Notes under the pieces: generated by a model
What the model saw: the letters and a program-made list of their open reading frames with translations, nothing else
What the model was told of the DNA's origin: nothing
The model's database searches: none
Made by a program: the position numbers and the translations under genes
Assembly: GCF_900090275.1 (NCBI RefSeq)
Contig: NZ_LT607755.1
Span: forward strand, 1,116,001-1,180,000
Length of the DNA stretch: 64,000 bases
Source: Micromonospora zamorensis
GTDB taxonomy: Bacteria; Actinomycetota; Actinomycetes; Mycobacteriales; Micromonosporaceae
Direction of reading: 5' to 3'
Shown: positions 40,227 through 48,582 of the stretch, piece by piece
Layout: each line of letters starts with the position of its first letter
Position numbering within the stretch: position 1 is the first letter of the stretch

Positions 40227-41696
40227 TCAGCCCGGGTACGCGTTGGCGGGCAGCCCGGCGCCACCCGGCCGGAACGGGCCGGGCGCGTGCACGACGCAGG
40301 TCTGCGCGTACTCGGCCAGCCCCTCCTCGGCATACTCACGGCCGTAGCCGGAGCGCTTCACCCCACCGAACGGCGCCCGCAGCGACAGCCCGGTGCGGTT
40401 GTGCGTGTTGACGAAGACGAAGCCCGCCTCGACCCGACGGGCCAGCGCGAACGCCCGCTCCTCGTCGGCCGACCAGACCGAGCCGCCAAGGCCCAGCTCG
40501 TCGGCGTTGACCCGGGCCAGCAGTTCCTCCTCGTCGTCGTAGAGCAGCAGCGGCACCGTCGGCCCGAACTGCTCCCCGGTGATCACCTCGGCGTCGTCCG
40601 GCGCGTTCAGCACGAGGGTCGGGGCCACGAAGTACCCGCCGGCCAGGTCGGTGCCACCGTCGACAGTGCCCAGCGGCAGCGCCGTGGCACCCCGGGCGAC
40701 GGCCGCCGCGACGATCCGCTCGATCCGGGCGACGGCACCGGCCGAGATGACCGGGCCCATGCTCACCCCCGGCGTGAGCGCGTCACCGACGCGCAGCACC
40801 TCCGCCGCGGCGGCCCGGTACGCCGCCACGAACTCGTCGCGGCGGTCGCGGTGCACATACAGGCGCTTGGCGGCCATGCACACCTGGCCGCTGGTGGCGA
40901 AACTCGCCAGGACCAGCCGGCGCATCGGCTCGGTGCCCAGGTCGGCGTCCGGCAGGAAGATCGCCGCGTCGTTGCCGCCCAGCTCCAGCACGACCGGTGT
41001 GGTCTGGGTGGCCGCGGTCGCCGCCACCTGCCGGGCCGCCACGCCGCCGCCGGTGAACGCCACCTTGCGCACCAGCGGGTGCCCGACCAACGCCGCACCG
41101 GCGGCGGCGTCGCCGTGGACGACCGCCAGCGTCCCGCCGGGCAGCGCCCCGGCGAGCAGGCGCAGCACCTCCGAGACCGCCAGCGGGGCCAGCGGCGAGG
41201 GCTTGACCACCACCGCGTTGCCGGCGGCGAGGGCCGGGGCCACCTTGAGCAGGGTGAGGATGATCGGCGCGTTCCACGGCGTGATCGCGGCGACCACACC
41301 GTACGGCCGGGGCAGCCGCAGCAGCCGACCGGCCGCGTCGTCGATCTCCCGATCCGCGTACGCCGCCGGGGCGTGCTCGACGACCCAGCGCAGGTACGTG
41401 CCGGCGAACCCGACCTCGCCGCGGCAGTCGGCGAGCACCTTGCCCGACTCCCGGGCCAGCAGCTCGGCCAACGGTTCGAGCCGCCCGGCGATCGCGTCGG
41501 CGCCAGCGGCCAGCGCAGCGAGCCGCCGCGCGATGCCGGTGGCCGCCCAGCTGCGCTGCGCGGCGTCGGCCCGGCGGACCAGGGCGTCCACCCGCTCGGG
41601 CCCGCTGACACCGACAGTGCCGACCAGCTCGCTGGTCCTGGACGGGTTCTCCCGCTCGATCACCGCGCCGCGCGGGCCGTCGCCGGGTGCCGTCAT
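40227..41696 (-). CDS. NAD(P)-dependent aldehyde dehydrogenase
   Basis: The protein has 489 residues; its ATG overlaps the monooxygenase stop. Conserved ALDH elements are in order: GVVAAITPWNAPIILTLLKV, VVVKPSPLAPLAV, VAFTGGGVAARQVA, LELGGNDAAIF, SGQVCMAAKRLYV with the catalytic Cys, and EQFGPTVPLLLYDDEEE. FGGVKRSGYGRE is the usual ending. It oxidises an aldehyde to an acid in the cytoplasm. It is the last gene of the six-gene minus-strand operon and is convergent with the Dabb gene. A second ALDH gene lies at 43818 in the same operon, so two different aldehydes, or two chain lengths, may arise in the pathway. Confidence 0.9.
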   Translation of the reverse strand: MTAPGDGPRGAVIERENPSRTSELVGTVGVSGPERVDALVRRADAAQRSWAATGIARRLAALAAGADAIAGRLEPLAELLARESGKVLADCRGEVGFAGTYLRWVVEHAPAAYADREIDDAAGRLLRLPRPYGVVAAITPWNAPIILTLLKVAPALAAGNAVVVKPSPLAPLAVSEVLRLLAGALPGGTLAVVHGDAAAGAALVGHPLVRKVAFTGGGVAARQVAATAATQTTPVVLELGGNDAAIFLPDADLGTEPMRRLVLASFATSGQVCMAAKRLYVHRDRRDEFVAAYRAAAAEVLRVGDALTPGVSMGPVISAGAVARIERIVAAAVARGATALPLGTVDGGTDLAGGYFVAPTLVLNAPDDAEVITGEQFGPTVPLLLYDDEEELLARVNADELGLGGSVWSADEERAFALARRVEAGFVFVNTHNRTGLSLRAPFGGVKRSGYGREYAEEGLAEYAQTCVVHAPGPFRPGGAGLPANAYPG

Positions 41697-42898
41697 GCCC
41701 GGGCCGCCGGCTGCCCGGCGTCGGGGCGCAGCGAGGCGATCATCGAGCTGCGCAGCAGGTACGCCCGGGCCGCCGCCGGATCCTCGGCCAGCGCGCGCAG
41801 GCCGGCCAGCTGCGCGGACCGCACCTGCGGATCGGTGGCCCGCATCCGGCGGTAGTTCTGGTCGGAGACCTCCTGCACGTAGGTCAGGGCGATCCGGCGC
41901 CGCTCGTCGGCCACCGCCGTCACCGCCCGGTCCAGCTCCCCGCCGTCCGGTGCCGGGCGGCCCGAGGCCAGCACCTGCGCGTAGGCGACCGCGTCGTGGA
42001 TGCCCGAGTTCATGCCCAGCCCACCGAGCGGGTTGTTGACGTGCGCGGCGTCGCCGGCCAGCAGCACCCGCCCCTGCCGGAACGTCGCGGCGACCCGCTG
42101 GTGCACCCGGTACAAACTGGCGTGCGCCACCCGCCACGGCCGGCCCGGATCGGCGATCGCCCGCAGCCGCCCGTCGAGCCGGTCCAGCTCGTGCGCGTCA
42201 GGGGTGTCCTCGGGGGTGGGCAGCAGCACCCGCCAGTGGTCCGGCGTGCGCAGCAGCACCGACCACTCGACCGGGTCGAAGACGTAGTTGACGTACGCCA
42301 GCGGGCCGAGCAGCGCCGGCAGGTCCTCGTCGGTGGAGGCCACCAGGAACCGTTCGGGGTAGGTGATCCCGTCGAACGGCAACTCCAGCGCCCGCCGCAC
42401 CGCCGAACTGGCGCCGTCGGCCGCGATCAGCCAGTCGCCGGCCACCTCCCGGCCGTCCCCGGCGACAGCGACCACACCGCCGTCGGCCTGATCCGCGGCC
42501 TGTCGTACCGAGTCGACCGGCCAACCGAAGCGGACCCGGGCCGTCGGCTGCCGGGCCAGGTGCGCCAGCAGGATCACGCACAGCTTGGACTGCTCGCACT
42601 GCACCCGGTACGGGAACGGGGTGTCCTCGGCGAGCACCGAGAGGTCCAGCTCCGCGATCAGTCCCTCCCGGCGATCCCGGTAGGCGAACGTCGGCGCCAC
42701 CAGCCCGCGCGCCAACAGGTCCGCGCCGACCCCCAATGCGTCGAGCATCTCCAGCGTCGGCGGGTGGAACGTGGAGGCACGGGACTCGGCGGCGAGGTCG
42801 TCACCGGCCTCCAGCACTGTCACCTCGCAGCCCCGGCGGGCCAGCGCGAGCGCCGCGGTCAGCCCGACCGGCCCCGCTCCGGCGATCAGCACGTGCAT
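41693..42898 (-). CDS. FAD-dependent aromatic hydroxylase-like monooxygenase
   Basis: The protein has 401 residues from the ATG at 42898, which overlaps the preceding stop by one base. It is a group A flavoprotein: LIAGAGPVGLTAALALARRG for the ADP part, the internal IAADGASSAVRRAL (DG motif) and VLLAGDAAHVNNPLGGLGMN (GD motif). Length matches p-hydroxybenzoate-hydroxylase-type enzymes, which insert one oxygen into a phenolic or heteroaromatic ring using NAD(P)H. It lies between the ICL-type lyase and an ALDH gene. A pyrrolic or phenolic intermediate is plausible; nothing shows which. Confidence 0.85.
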   Translation of the reverse strand: MHVLIAGAGPVGLTAALALARRGCEVTVLEAGDDLAAESRASTFHPPTLEMLDALGVGADLLARGLVAPTFAYRDRREGLIAELDLSVLAEDTPFPYRVQCEQSKLCVILLAHLARQPTARVRFGWPVDSVRQAADQADGGVVAVAGDGREVAGDWLIAADGASSAVRRALELPFDGITYPERFLVASTDEDLPALLGPLAYVNYVFDPVEWSVLLRTPDHWRVLLPTPEDTPDAHELDRLDGRLRAIADPGRPWRVAHASLYRVHQRVAATFRQGRVLLAGDAAHVNNPLGGLGMNSGIHDAVAYAQVLASGRPAPDGGELDRAVTAVADERRRIALTYVQEVSDQNYRRMRATDPQVRSAQLAGLRALAEDPAAARAYLLRSSMIASLRPDAGQPAARA

Positions 42899-43821
42899 CA
42901 GGCGTACCTCCGATCGAGAGTCAGCGCATCGTCCTGGCCGACCAGCGCGGTGAACGACGACCAGGCGAGCCGGGGCACCGCGTCGGCGTGACCGTGCCGG
43001 CCGATCGCGGCGTAGGCGGCGGCAGCCGCGCGCAGCGCGGCCAGCATCGGCGCGACCGGGTGCAGCACGACCCGGACCCCGAGCGCGCCGAGCGCGTCGT
43101 CGGGCGGGAAGGCGCGCACACCAGCCGCCTCCGAGCGATTCACCACCAGGGGTACGCCGGGCAGCGCGTTACGCACCGCCGCCAACTCCTCGGCGGTGTC
43201 CACACCCTCCAGGAAGACCGCGTCGGCGCCGGCGTCGGCGAACCGGCCGGCCCGCTCGATCGCCTCGTCGAGGCCGGCCACCGAGTAGGCGTCGGTGCGG
43301 GCGATCAGCACCAGACCGGTACCCGCCTCGGCGATCGCCCGGATCTTCGCCGTCGCACCCGCGATGTCCAACAGCTCCTTGCCGTCCAGGTGGCCGCAGC
43401 GCTTCGGGCTGACCTGGTCCTCCAGGTGCAGCCCGGCGACGCCGGCCGCCGCGTACCGCTGGGCGGTCCAGACCGCGTGCAGCGGATTGCCGTAGCCGGT
43501 GTCCGCGTCGGCGATCAGCGGCACGCCGGCCAGCGCCGGGACGAGCCGGGCGGCCCGCTCCGCGACGTGTGTGCCGTGCAGGTATCCCAGGTCGGGAAGG
43601 CCCAGCTCGACCGCGGCGCAGACCGCACCGGACAGGTGCACGACGCGGTGTCCGGCCCCGGCGGCCAGCGCGGCGGTGAGCGGGTCGTGTACGCCGGGGG
43701 CGTGCACCGGCGACGGGCCGCCCAACAGCGCCCGCAGCACGTCGGCCGGGCGTGCGGTCGCCGCGCCGCCGGCCGTGAGCGGGGGCGGAGCCTGCGCCGG
43801 GGCGGTCTCGCCCGGGGTCAT
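42898..43821 (-). CDS. Isocitrate lyase/PEP mutase-superfamily C-C lyase
   Basis: The protein has 307 residues; its ATG at 43821 overlaps the ALDH stop. It has a TIM barrel with the superfamily's marks: DADTGYGNPLHAVWTA (Mg2+ site), HLEDQVSPKRCGHLDGKEL with the KRCGH catalytic loop used by isocitrate, methylisocitrate and dimethylmalate lyases, IARTDAYSVAGL, and VFLEGVDTAEEL. The KCGH-type cysteine argues for retro-aldol cleavage of a 2-hydroxy-diacid rather than PEP mutase chemistry. Dimethylmalate lyase is an attractive model, since alkylated malates would come from alkyl-maleates. That link is inference. N-terminal ~25 residues are Pro/Ala-rich and probably disordered. Confidence 0.82.
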   Translation of the reverse strand: MTPGETAPAQAPPPLTAGGAATARPADVLRALLGGPSPVHAPGVHDPLTAALAAGAGHRVVHLSGAVCAAVELGLPDLGYLHGTHVAERAARLVPALAGVPLIADADTGYGNPLHAVWTAQRYAAAGVAGLHLEDQVSPKRCGHLDGKELLDIAGATAKIRAIAEAGTGLVLIARTDAYSVAGLDEAIERAGRFADAGADAVFLEGVDTAEELAAVRNALPGVPLVVNRSEAAGVRAFPPDDALGALGVRVVLHPVAPMLAALRAAAAAYAAIGRHGHADAVPRLAWSSFTALVGQDDALTLDRRYA

Positions 43822-45311
43822 GACCGGCCGTGCAGCGCGAAGCCGCCTTCGACGCCGACGACCCGCGGGTTGGTGAAGAACCGCAGGGTCTCGGCGGTGC
43901 CCTCCTCGCCGTACCCGGACAGCCCGAACGCCGGGCGCGGGCTGAACAGGTGCAGGCTGAGCACCGAGGAGCCGTTGACCTTGACCTCACCGGCCCGGAT
44001 CCGGCGGGCCACGGCCAGCGCGGCCTCCTCGTCCGCGCCGAGCACGTACGCCTCCAGCCCGTACGACGTGCCGTTGGCCAGCGCCACCGCCTCGTCGACG
44101 GTGGCGTACGGGTGCACCGCTGCCACGGGCCCGAAGATCTCGTCGCCGGTGTGCGCGGCGGCGACGCCGGTGACCAGCGTCGGGGCGAGGAAGTTCCCGC
44201 CGGCCAGCGGCCCGGCCGCCGGCAGCGTGGTGCCGGTGACAGCGGTCCCGCCGTGGGCCAGCAGGTCGTCGCGGGCGGCCACCACCCGGGCCAGGTGCCG
44301 GGAGTGCACCAGCGGACCGAGGTCGGTCGCGGGGTCCAACGGCGCGCCGGCGACCAGGCCGGCGAGCCGGTCGGCGATCGCGGCGACGATCTCGTCGTGC
44401 CGGTCGGCGGGCACGATCAGCCGACCCAGCGCCCGGCACCACTGCCCGTTGAGGGTGCTGAGCAGGTCGACCGCGGCCCGGGCGACATCGGCGGCGTCGG
44501 CGTCGGGGAGCACGACCAGCGGGTTGTTGCCGCCGAGCTCGAGCTGCACCGGCTTGATGTCGTAGGCGCAGGCTGCCGCGACCGCCCGCCCGGCGGCGAG
44601 CCCGCCGGTGAAGGAGACCGCCCGGATCCGGGGATCGCCGACCACTGCCGCACCGGCCTCGGCCCCGCCGTGCACGAGCTGGAACACCCCGGCCGGCACG
44701 CCGGAGGCGGCGAGCGTGGCCCCGACGACGGCGGCGAGCCGTTGGCTGCCGTGCGGGGCGTACTCGCTGGGCTTGAGGATCGTGGGGCAGCCCGCGGCGA
44801 GCGCGTTCGCGACCTTGTGCGCGGCCATCGGCGCGGGCGCGTTCCACGGCACCACACAGGCGGCCGGACCCCAGGGCAGTCGTTCGGCGTACGCGATCCG
44901 GCCGTCCTCGCGCTGGAACTCCTGGCTCTGCGGGCCCTGCCGTAGCTGGGCGGCGGCCAGCCGGAACGAGCCGCCGAGGATCACGCCCAGCGGTGTGGTC
45001 TGCCGGATCGGCACACCGGTGGTCGCCGACTCCAGCGCGCAGATCTCGGCCGCGACGCCCTCGACCGCCTCGGCGACGGCGTCCAGTACGTCGGCGCGAT
45101 CAGGGGCCGGTAGCGCGGCCCAGCTCCCGGCCTCGTGCGCCGCCGACGCGGCGGCGACGGCGGCCTCGATCCGGTGCGACGGCGTGCCGGCAGCGGGTCG
45201 CCGCACCGCACCGGTCGCCGGATCCTCCAGGTCGAACCCGAGCGGTGCGTCGCTGGGCGTCCAGACCCCGTCGACCAGGTCGGCGAGATCGGGCAGGTCC
45301 GGCTGGGTCAC
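43818..45311 (-). CDS. NAD(P)-dependent aldehyde dehydrogenase (second copy)
   Basis: The protein has 497 residues, starting at a GTG that overlaps the acyl-CoA-dehydrogenase-like gene's stop. ALDH elements: RLPWGPAACVVPWNAPAPMA, TILKPSEYAPHGS, VSFTGGLAAGRAVA, LELGGNNPLVVLPDAD, LNGQWCRALGRLIV with the catalytic Cys, and GDEIFGPVAAVHPY. The ending LSGYGEEGTAETLRFFTNPR is typical. It differs strongly from the ALDH at 40227, so this is not a recent duplication. Oxidises an aldehyde to an acid; the aldehyde is unknown. Coupled on both sides within the six-gene operon. Confidence 0.9.
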   Translation of the reverse strand: MTQPDLPDLADLVDGVWTPSDAPLGFDLEDPATGAVRRPAAGTPSHRIEAAVAAASAAHEAGSWAALPAPDRADVLDAVAEAVEGVAAEICALESATTGVPIRQTTPLGVILGGSFRLAAAQLRQGPQSQEFQREDGRIAYAERLPWGPAACVVPWNAPAPMAAHKVANALAAGCPTILKPSEYAPHGSQRLAAVVGATLAASGVPAGVFQLVHGGAEAGAAVVGDPRIRAVSFTGGLAAGRAVAAACAYDIKPVQLELGGNNPLVVLPDADAADVARAAVDLLSTLNGQWCRALGRLIVPADRHDEIVAAIADRLAGLVAGAPLDPATDLGPLVHSRHLARVVAARDDLLAHGGTAVTGTTLPAAGPLAGGNFLAPTLVTGVAAAHTGDEIFGPVAAVHPYATVDEAVALANGTSYGLEAYVLGADEEAALAVARRIRAGEVKVNGSSVLSLHLFSPRPAFGLSGYGEEGTAETLRFFTNPRVVGVEGGFALHGRS

Positions 45312-46585
45312 CCGGCCACCGCCGCGAACAGGTCGTTGGACCGGTCGCTGGTCACCGAACTGGCCGCCTCCAACCGGCCGCGCTCCGGCGGGAACGTCAT
45401 CACCAGTCCCATCGCCAGATCGCGCAGCGCCCGGCCGACGGACCCGTTCATGGTGGCGCCGGACGTGCCGGACGCCTTGAGCGCGCCGACCGCCACGTCG
45501 AAGCACGCCTCGCAGATCGAGCCCTTGGCCAACCGCCACTGCCGGTAGACCTCGGCGTGCGGGCGTAGCGGCGGCTCACTGGTCTCCAGCAGCAACTGGC
45601 GGCGCAGCCAGAGGTACGCGGTCTCCAACCGTTCCGTCATGTTGCCGATGATCACCTGGTGCATGGGGCTCTCCGCAATCGGCCGACCGGTGTCGGCGAA
45701 GGTCTTCTGGGTGAGGCTGGTCAGCGTGTCGTCGTAGACACTCTGCGCCGCACCGACGTAGACCGCCGTGATGGCCAGCTGGTTGCCGACGAAGCTGCCC
45801 CGACTGCACTGCAACATCTTCACGAACGCGCCGGGCACGGTGAGCGCCTCGTCGGCCGGAATGAAGACGTCGTCGAGCCGGATGCCGTGGTTGGCCGAGC
45901 CGCGCATGCCGATGCCGTCCCAGGCCGGCCGTGAGGCGACCCCGGGGGCATCGCGGGGGACCAGGAACAGGGCCAGTCCGTCCGCCGTCTCGTGCCCGGC
46001 GAGCCGGGCGGTGACCAGGTAGGTGTCGGCGACGCCGGTGGCGCAGCCGAACGACTTTTCGCCGGTGAGCGACCAGCCGTCGACGCCGTCGCGGCTCGCC
46101 GGCGTGGCGGTGGTGGAGATGGCGATGTTGGCCGACGAACTCTTCACCGCCTCGCTGGCGAAGTTGGCCAGCCACACCCCACCAGCCATCCGGGTCAGCA
46201 CCTTCTCGGCGAAGGCCTGCACGGCGGGGACGTCGGCGTCGTCGAAGAGGCCGCGCTCGATGGCCTCCAGCGGCAGCAGACCACGGGAGGCGCTGGTGTT
46301 GTGGAAGAAGAAGGCCAAGGCCGTCGACGGGCACGCGCTGCCCATGGCGAAGGTGGCGGCGGCGAGGTCACGCAGGCCACCGCCAAGACCGCCGTACTCC
46401 TGCGGAACCACCAGGCCGAGCAGCCCGGCATCGCGCAGCAGCGCGACGTGCGCGGCGGGGAACACCCCGTCGGCGTCGGCCTGCGCGGCGGCGGCCCGCA
46501 GCGCGGGCAGCACCTTCTCCACTCGGGCCGCGCGATCCTGCTCTGCCGGGGTGAGGTCGTCGATGAGCCGTCCGCCGGTGGACAT
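45308..46585 (-). CDS. Acyl-CoA-dehydrogenase-fold flavin monooxygenase (HpaB/DszC-like)
   Basis: The protein has 425 residues. The ATG at 46585 follows AGAGGAG. It has the acyl-CoA dehydrogenase fold: LLRDAGLLGLVVPQEYGGLG, WSLTGEKSFGCATGVADTYL, VPRDAPGVASRPAWDGIGMR, and late RALRDLAMGLVMTFPPERGR. The catalytic Glu of true acyl-CoA dehydrogenases is not evident, and the gene is paired with a flavin reductase five bases downstream of that gene's stop. It is therefore more likely the oxygenase half of a two-component monooxygenase that uses free FMNH2 or FADH2. It would add oxygen to a pathway intermediate. A role as an ordinary acyl-CoA dehydrogenase cannot be excluded. Confidence 0.75.
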   Translation of the reverse strand: MSTGGRLIDDLTPAEQDRAARVEKVLPALRAAAAQADADGVFPAAHVALLRDAGLLGLVVPQEYGGLGGGLRDLAAATFAMGSACPSTALAFFFHNTSASRGLLPLEAIERGLFDDADVPAVQAFAEKVLTRMAGGVWLANFASEAVKSSSANIAISTTATPASRDGVDGWSLTGEKSFGCATGVADTYLVTARLAGHETADGLALFLVPRDAPGVASRPAWDGIGMRGSANHGIRLDDVFIPADEALTVPGAFVKMLQCSRGSFVGNQLAITAVYVGAAQSVYDDTLTSLTQKTFADTGRPIAESPMHQVIIGNMTERLETAYLWLRRQLLLETSEPPLRPHAEVYRQWRLAKGSICEACFDVAVGALKASGTSGATMNGSVGRALRDLAMGLVMTFPPERGRLEAASSVTSDRSNDLFAAVAG

Positions 46586-46590
46586 GTGGG

Positions 46591-47544
46591 TCACTCCTCT
46601 GGTTTGTTGGCGGGGAGCCGGGGACAGGACACCCCGAGTTGCCGGGCGAGAAAGACCAGGTCGCGGGTGCGCAGGGCGCTCGCTCGACCGCTGAGGGTGG
46701 TGTCGAAGCCGGTGACGCCGCTCTTCATCGCGACCATGGCGTTGACCAGGCCGAGCCCGCGCTGGGGCCGCAGCCGCACCCGGAGTGAGGCGCGACGGGC
46801 GCGTACCGTGGCGTCGGCGAGCACGGCCCGCACCTGCACCGGGCTGGCGTCGGCCTCCTCGACCAGGGTGACGGCGGTGTGCCCGGCACGCAGCAACTGG
46901 TCCAGCTCGGCGAGGGTGGCATCCTCGCCGCCGGGCCGGAAGGCGTCGGCGATCATCGGGCCGGGGGTTGCCCGCACCGTGAAGCCGGCCGTCAACAGGG
47001 TGTTCGCGCGCAGGCGGGAGAGTCGGCCCCCGATCGCGATGTCGATCTTCTCCGGCAGCGGGTCGGCGAGCTGACTCCACGCGCTGGAGTGGAACAGCAG
47101 CGGGGCACCGACCCGGGGGGTGCTGGCCGCGAGCACCTCGCCGACGAAGATCGTGTGGTCGCCGCCGGGATAGGCGTGCACGACCCGGCAGTCCAGCCAG
47201 GCGGTCGCGTTGGCCAGGACCGGGCAGCCGGTCTCGGCGTGCGCCCAGTCCAGCCCGGCGAAGCGGTCGGTGACCTCGGGACGCATGCCGGCGAAGCGCT
47301 GGCCGATGCCGGCCTGGCCCTTGCCGAGAAAGCTGATCGCGAAGACGCCGGCCCGCTCCACCAGGGCGTGGCTGGGAAGGTGGACGCCCAGGCAGACGGA
47401 GACCAGCGGCGGGTTGAGGCTGACCGACGAGAACGAGCTCGCGGTCATGCCGTGCCGCTGGCCGTCGATGACCGTGGTCACGACACCGACGCCACTGGGC
47501 CACTGGGCGAGGGCCGAGCGGAACGTGATGCTGTCGACCGACAC
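46591..47544 (-). CDS. Flavin reductase fused to a degenerate HMGL-like domain
   Basis: The protein has 317 residues from the GTG at 47544 (GGAG nine bases upstream); it is the first gene of the six-gene operon, just below an operator. Residues 1-160 form a flavin-reductase-like split barrel: FRSALAQWPSGVGVVTTVID, HGMTASSFSSVSLNPPLVSV, FAISFLGKGQAG. It supplies reduced flavin to the oxygenase encoded next. The C-terminal ~150 residues resemble the end of an HMGL-type aldolase barrel (GLGLVNAMVAMKSGVTGFDT, then TRDLVFLARQLGV), but the metal-binding HxH is replaced (RVRLRPQRG), so that part is probably not catalytic. The fusion is unusual. Confidence 0.75.
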   Translation of the reverse strand: MSVDSITFRSALAQWPSGVGVVTTVIDGQRHGMTASSFSSVSLNPPLVSVCLGVHLPSHALVERAGVFAISFLGKGQAGIGQRFAGMRPEVTDRFAGLDWAHAETGCPVLANATAWLDCRVVHAYPGGDHTIFVGEVLAASTPRVGAPLLFHSSAWSQLADPLPEKIDIAIGGRLSRLRANTLLTAGFTVRATPGPMIADAFRPGGEDATLAELDQLLRAGHTAVTLVEEADASPVQVRAVLADATVRARRASLRVRLRPQRGLGLVNAMVAMKSGVTGFDTTLSGRASALRTRDLVFLARQLGVSCPRLPANKPEE

Positions 47545-47567
47545 TGGCAGGTTCTCCGTTTCGCATG

Positions 47568-47584
47568 AGGAAACGTCGTTACCA
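47568..47584 (-). promoter_or_regulatory. Operator of the six-gene operon (AGGAAACGTCGTTACCA)
   Basis: Matches the consensus at 12 of 14 arm positions and lies 24 bp upstream of the flavin reductase start. A neighbouring GTTTCGCATGAGGAAAC also forms a GAAAC dyad, so two overlapping sites may exist. Confidence 0.62.
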
Positions 47585-47664
47585 GAAACGTAACGACGGG
47601 TGGTGGCCCGTGTCAACCGCCGATCGGTCCGGGCGCCTCGCCGCCGAAAATCGGTGACCCGCTC

Positions 47665-47681
47665 AGGACACGGTGTTTCGC
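47665..47681 (+). promoter_or_regulatory. Weak operator copy before the IclR gene (AGGACACGGTGTTTCGC)
   Basis: Matches 10 of 14 arm positions, 69 bp before the IclR start. The TTTCGCTAG on its right repeats, inverted, the CTAGCGAAAC at 18724 and 51379. Consistent with autoregulation; the weakest copy in the set. Confidence 0.45.
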
Positions 47682-47749
47682 TAGGTGAAATCGAGCGCCC
47701 TACACTGCTCTGGAGACGGACGCACGAACAGCGCTGTGGAGGCCCAACC

Positions 47750-48568
47750 ATGCCCAGTCGGACATCGGAGGCGAAGGCACCGGCCGCGGAGGACGGCGAC
47801 GGCCAGTCCCGCTCGATCGCGGCGGTCGAGCGGGCGATGGACGTGCTGCTCTACTTCGGGCGCAGCGGGCGCCCTGACCTGGGCGTCACCGAGATCGCGA
47901 CCGCGCTGGACCTGACCAAGGCCGCCGTGCACCGTATCCTCACGGCGCTGCGCAGCCGGGAGCTGATCACCGTCGACCCGAGCACCCGTCGCTACGCGCT
48001 GGGCCACGCGGCCGTCACGCTCGGCCGGGCCTACCTGGCCCGCACCGACCTGCGCGCGATGGCCGGCCCGGAGCTGCGCGGGCTGGCGGCCGAGACGGGC
48101 GAGACCGCCACGCTGTCGCTGCGCCGGGGCGACACCCGGCTGTACGTCGACCAAGTGGTGCCCGATCAGGAGCTGCGGCTGGACGTCAACATCGGCATCC
48201 CGTACCCGCTGCATGCCGGCAGCTCGTCCAAGGCGTTCCTGGCCTTCGTCGACGACGACGAGCTCGACGTCTACCTGGAGCGGCACCGGCTCGACGAGAT
48301 CACCGACCGCACCATCACCGACCCGGCGAAGCTGCGCAAGGAGTTGGCCGCCATCCGTAAGCGCGGCTACGCCACCTCGCGCGGCGAACGCCAGCCCGGC
48401 GCGACGTCGATCGCCGCACCGGTCTACGACCACGACGGGCACGTGGTGGCGGTCGTCAGCGTGGCCGGGCCGGTGGGGCGGTTCAAGCCGGACTCGCCCG
48501 AGCTGGCGAAGTCGCTGCTGAAGGCGACCGGCCGGATCTCCGCTCAGCTCGGCTACAGCGGCGCCTGA
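47750..48568 (+). CDS. IclR-family transcriptional regulator
   Basis: The protein has 272 residues. The ATG at 47750 follows GTGGAGG. The N-terminal winged helix-turn-helix is clear (VTEIATALDLTKAAVHRILT, then RSRELITVDPSTRRYALG). The C-terminal effector domain is complete (TGETATLSLRRGDTRLYVDQ, then PLHAGSSSKAFLAF, KRGYATSRGERQPGATSIAA, PVYDHDGHVVAVVSVAGPVG). IclR proteins bind short palindromes as dimers of dimers and respond to a pathway metabolite. It is the only regulator between 14.7 and 63.6 kb, and the GAAAC-centred palindromes in that span resemble the KdgR class of IclR sites. It is therefore the natural candidate for the whole regulon. Confidence 0.92.
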   Translation: MPSRTSEAKAPAAEDGDGQSRSIAAVERAMDVLLYFGRSGRPDLGVTEIATALDLTKAAVHRILTALRSRELITVDPSTRRYALGHAAVTLGRAYLARTDLRAMAGPELRGLAAETGETATLSLRRGDTRLYVDQVVPDQELRLDVNIGIPYPLHAGSSSKAFLAFVDDDELDVYLERHRLDEITDRTITDPAKLRKELAAIRKRGYATSRGERQPGATSIAAPVYDHDGHVVAVVSVAGPVGRFKPDSPELAKSLLKATGRISAQLGYSGA

Positions 48569-48582
48569 CCGACCTGCCCGGG

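Noticed and set aside
46591..47751. Extending the flavin reductase to an upstream start at 47751
   Set aside because: The added ~70 residues are Arg-rich noise that would run through the operator and the IclR promoter; the GTG at 47544 has a ribosome site.
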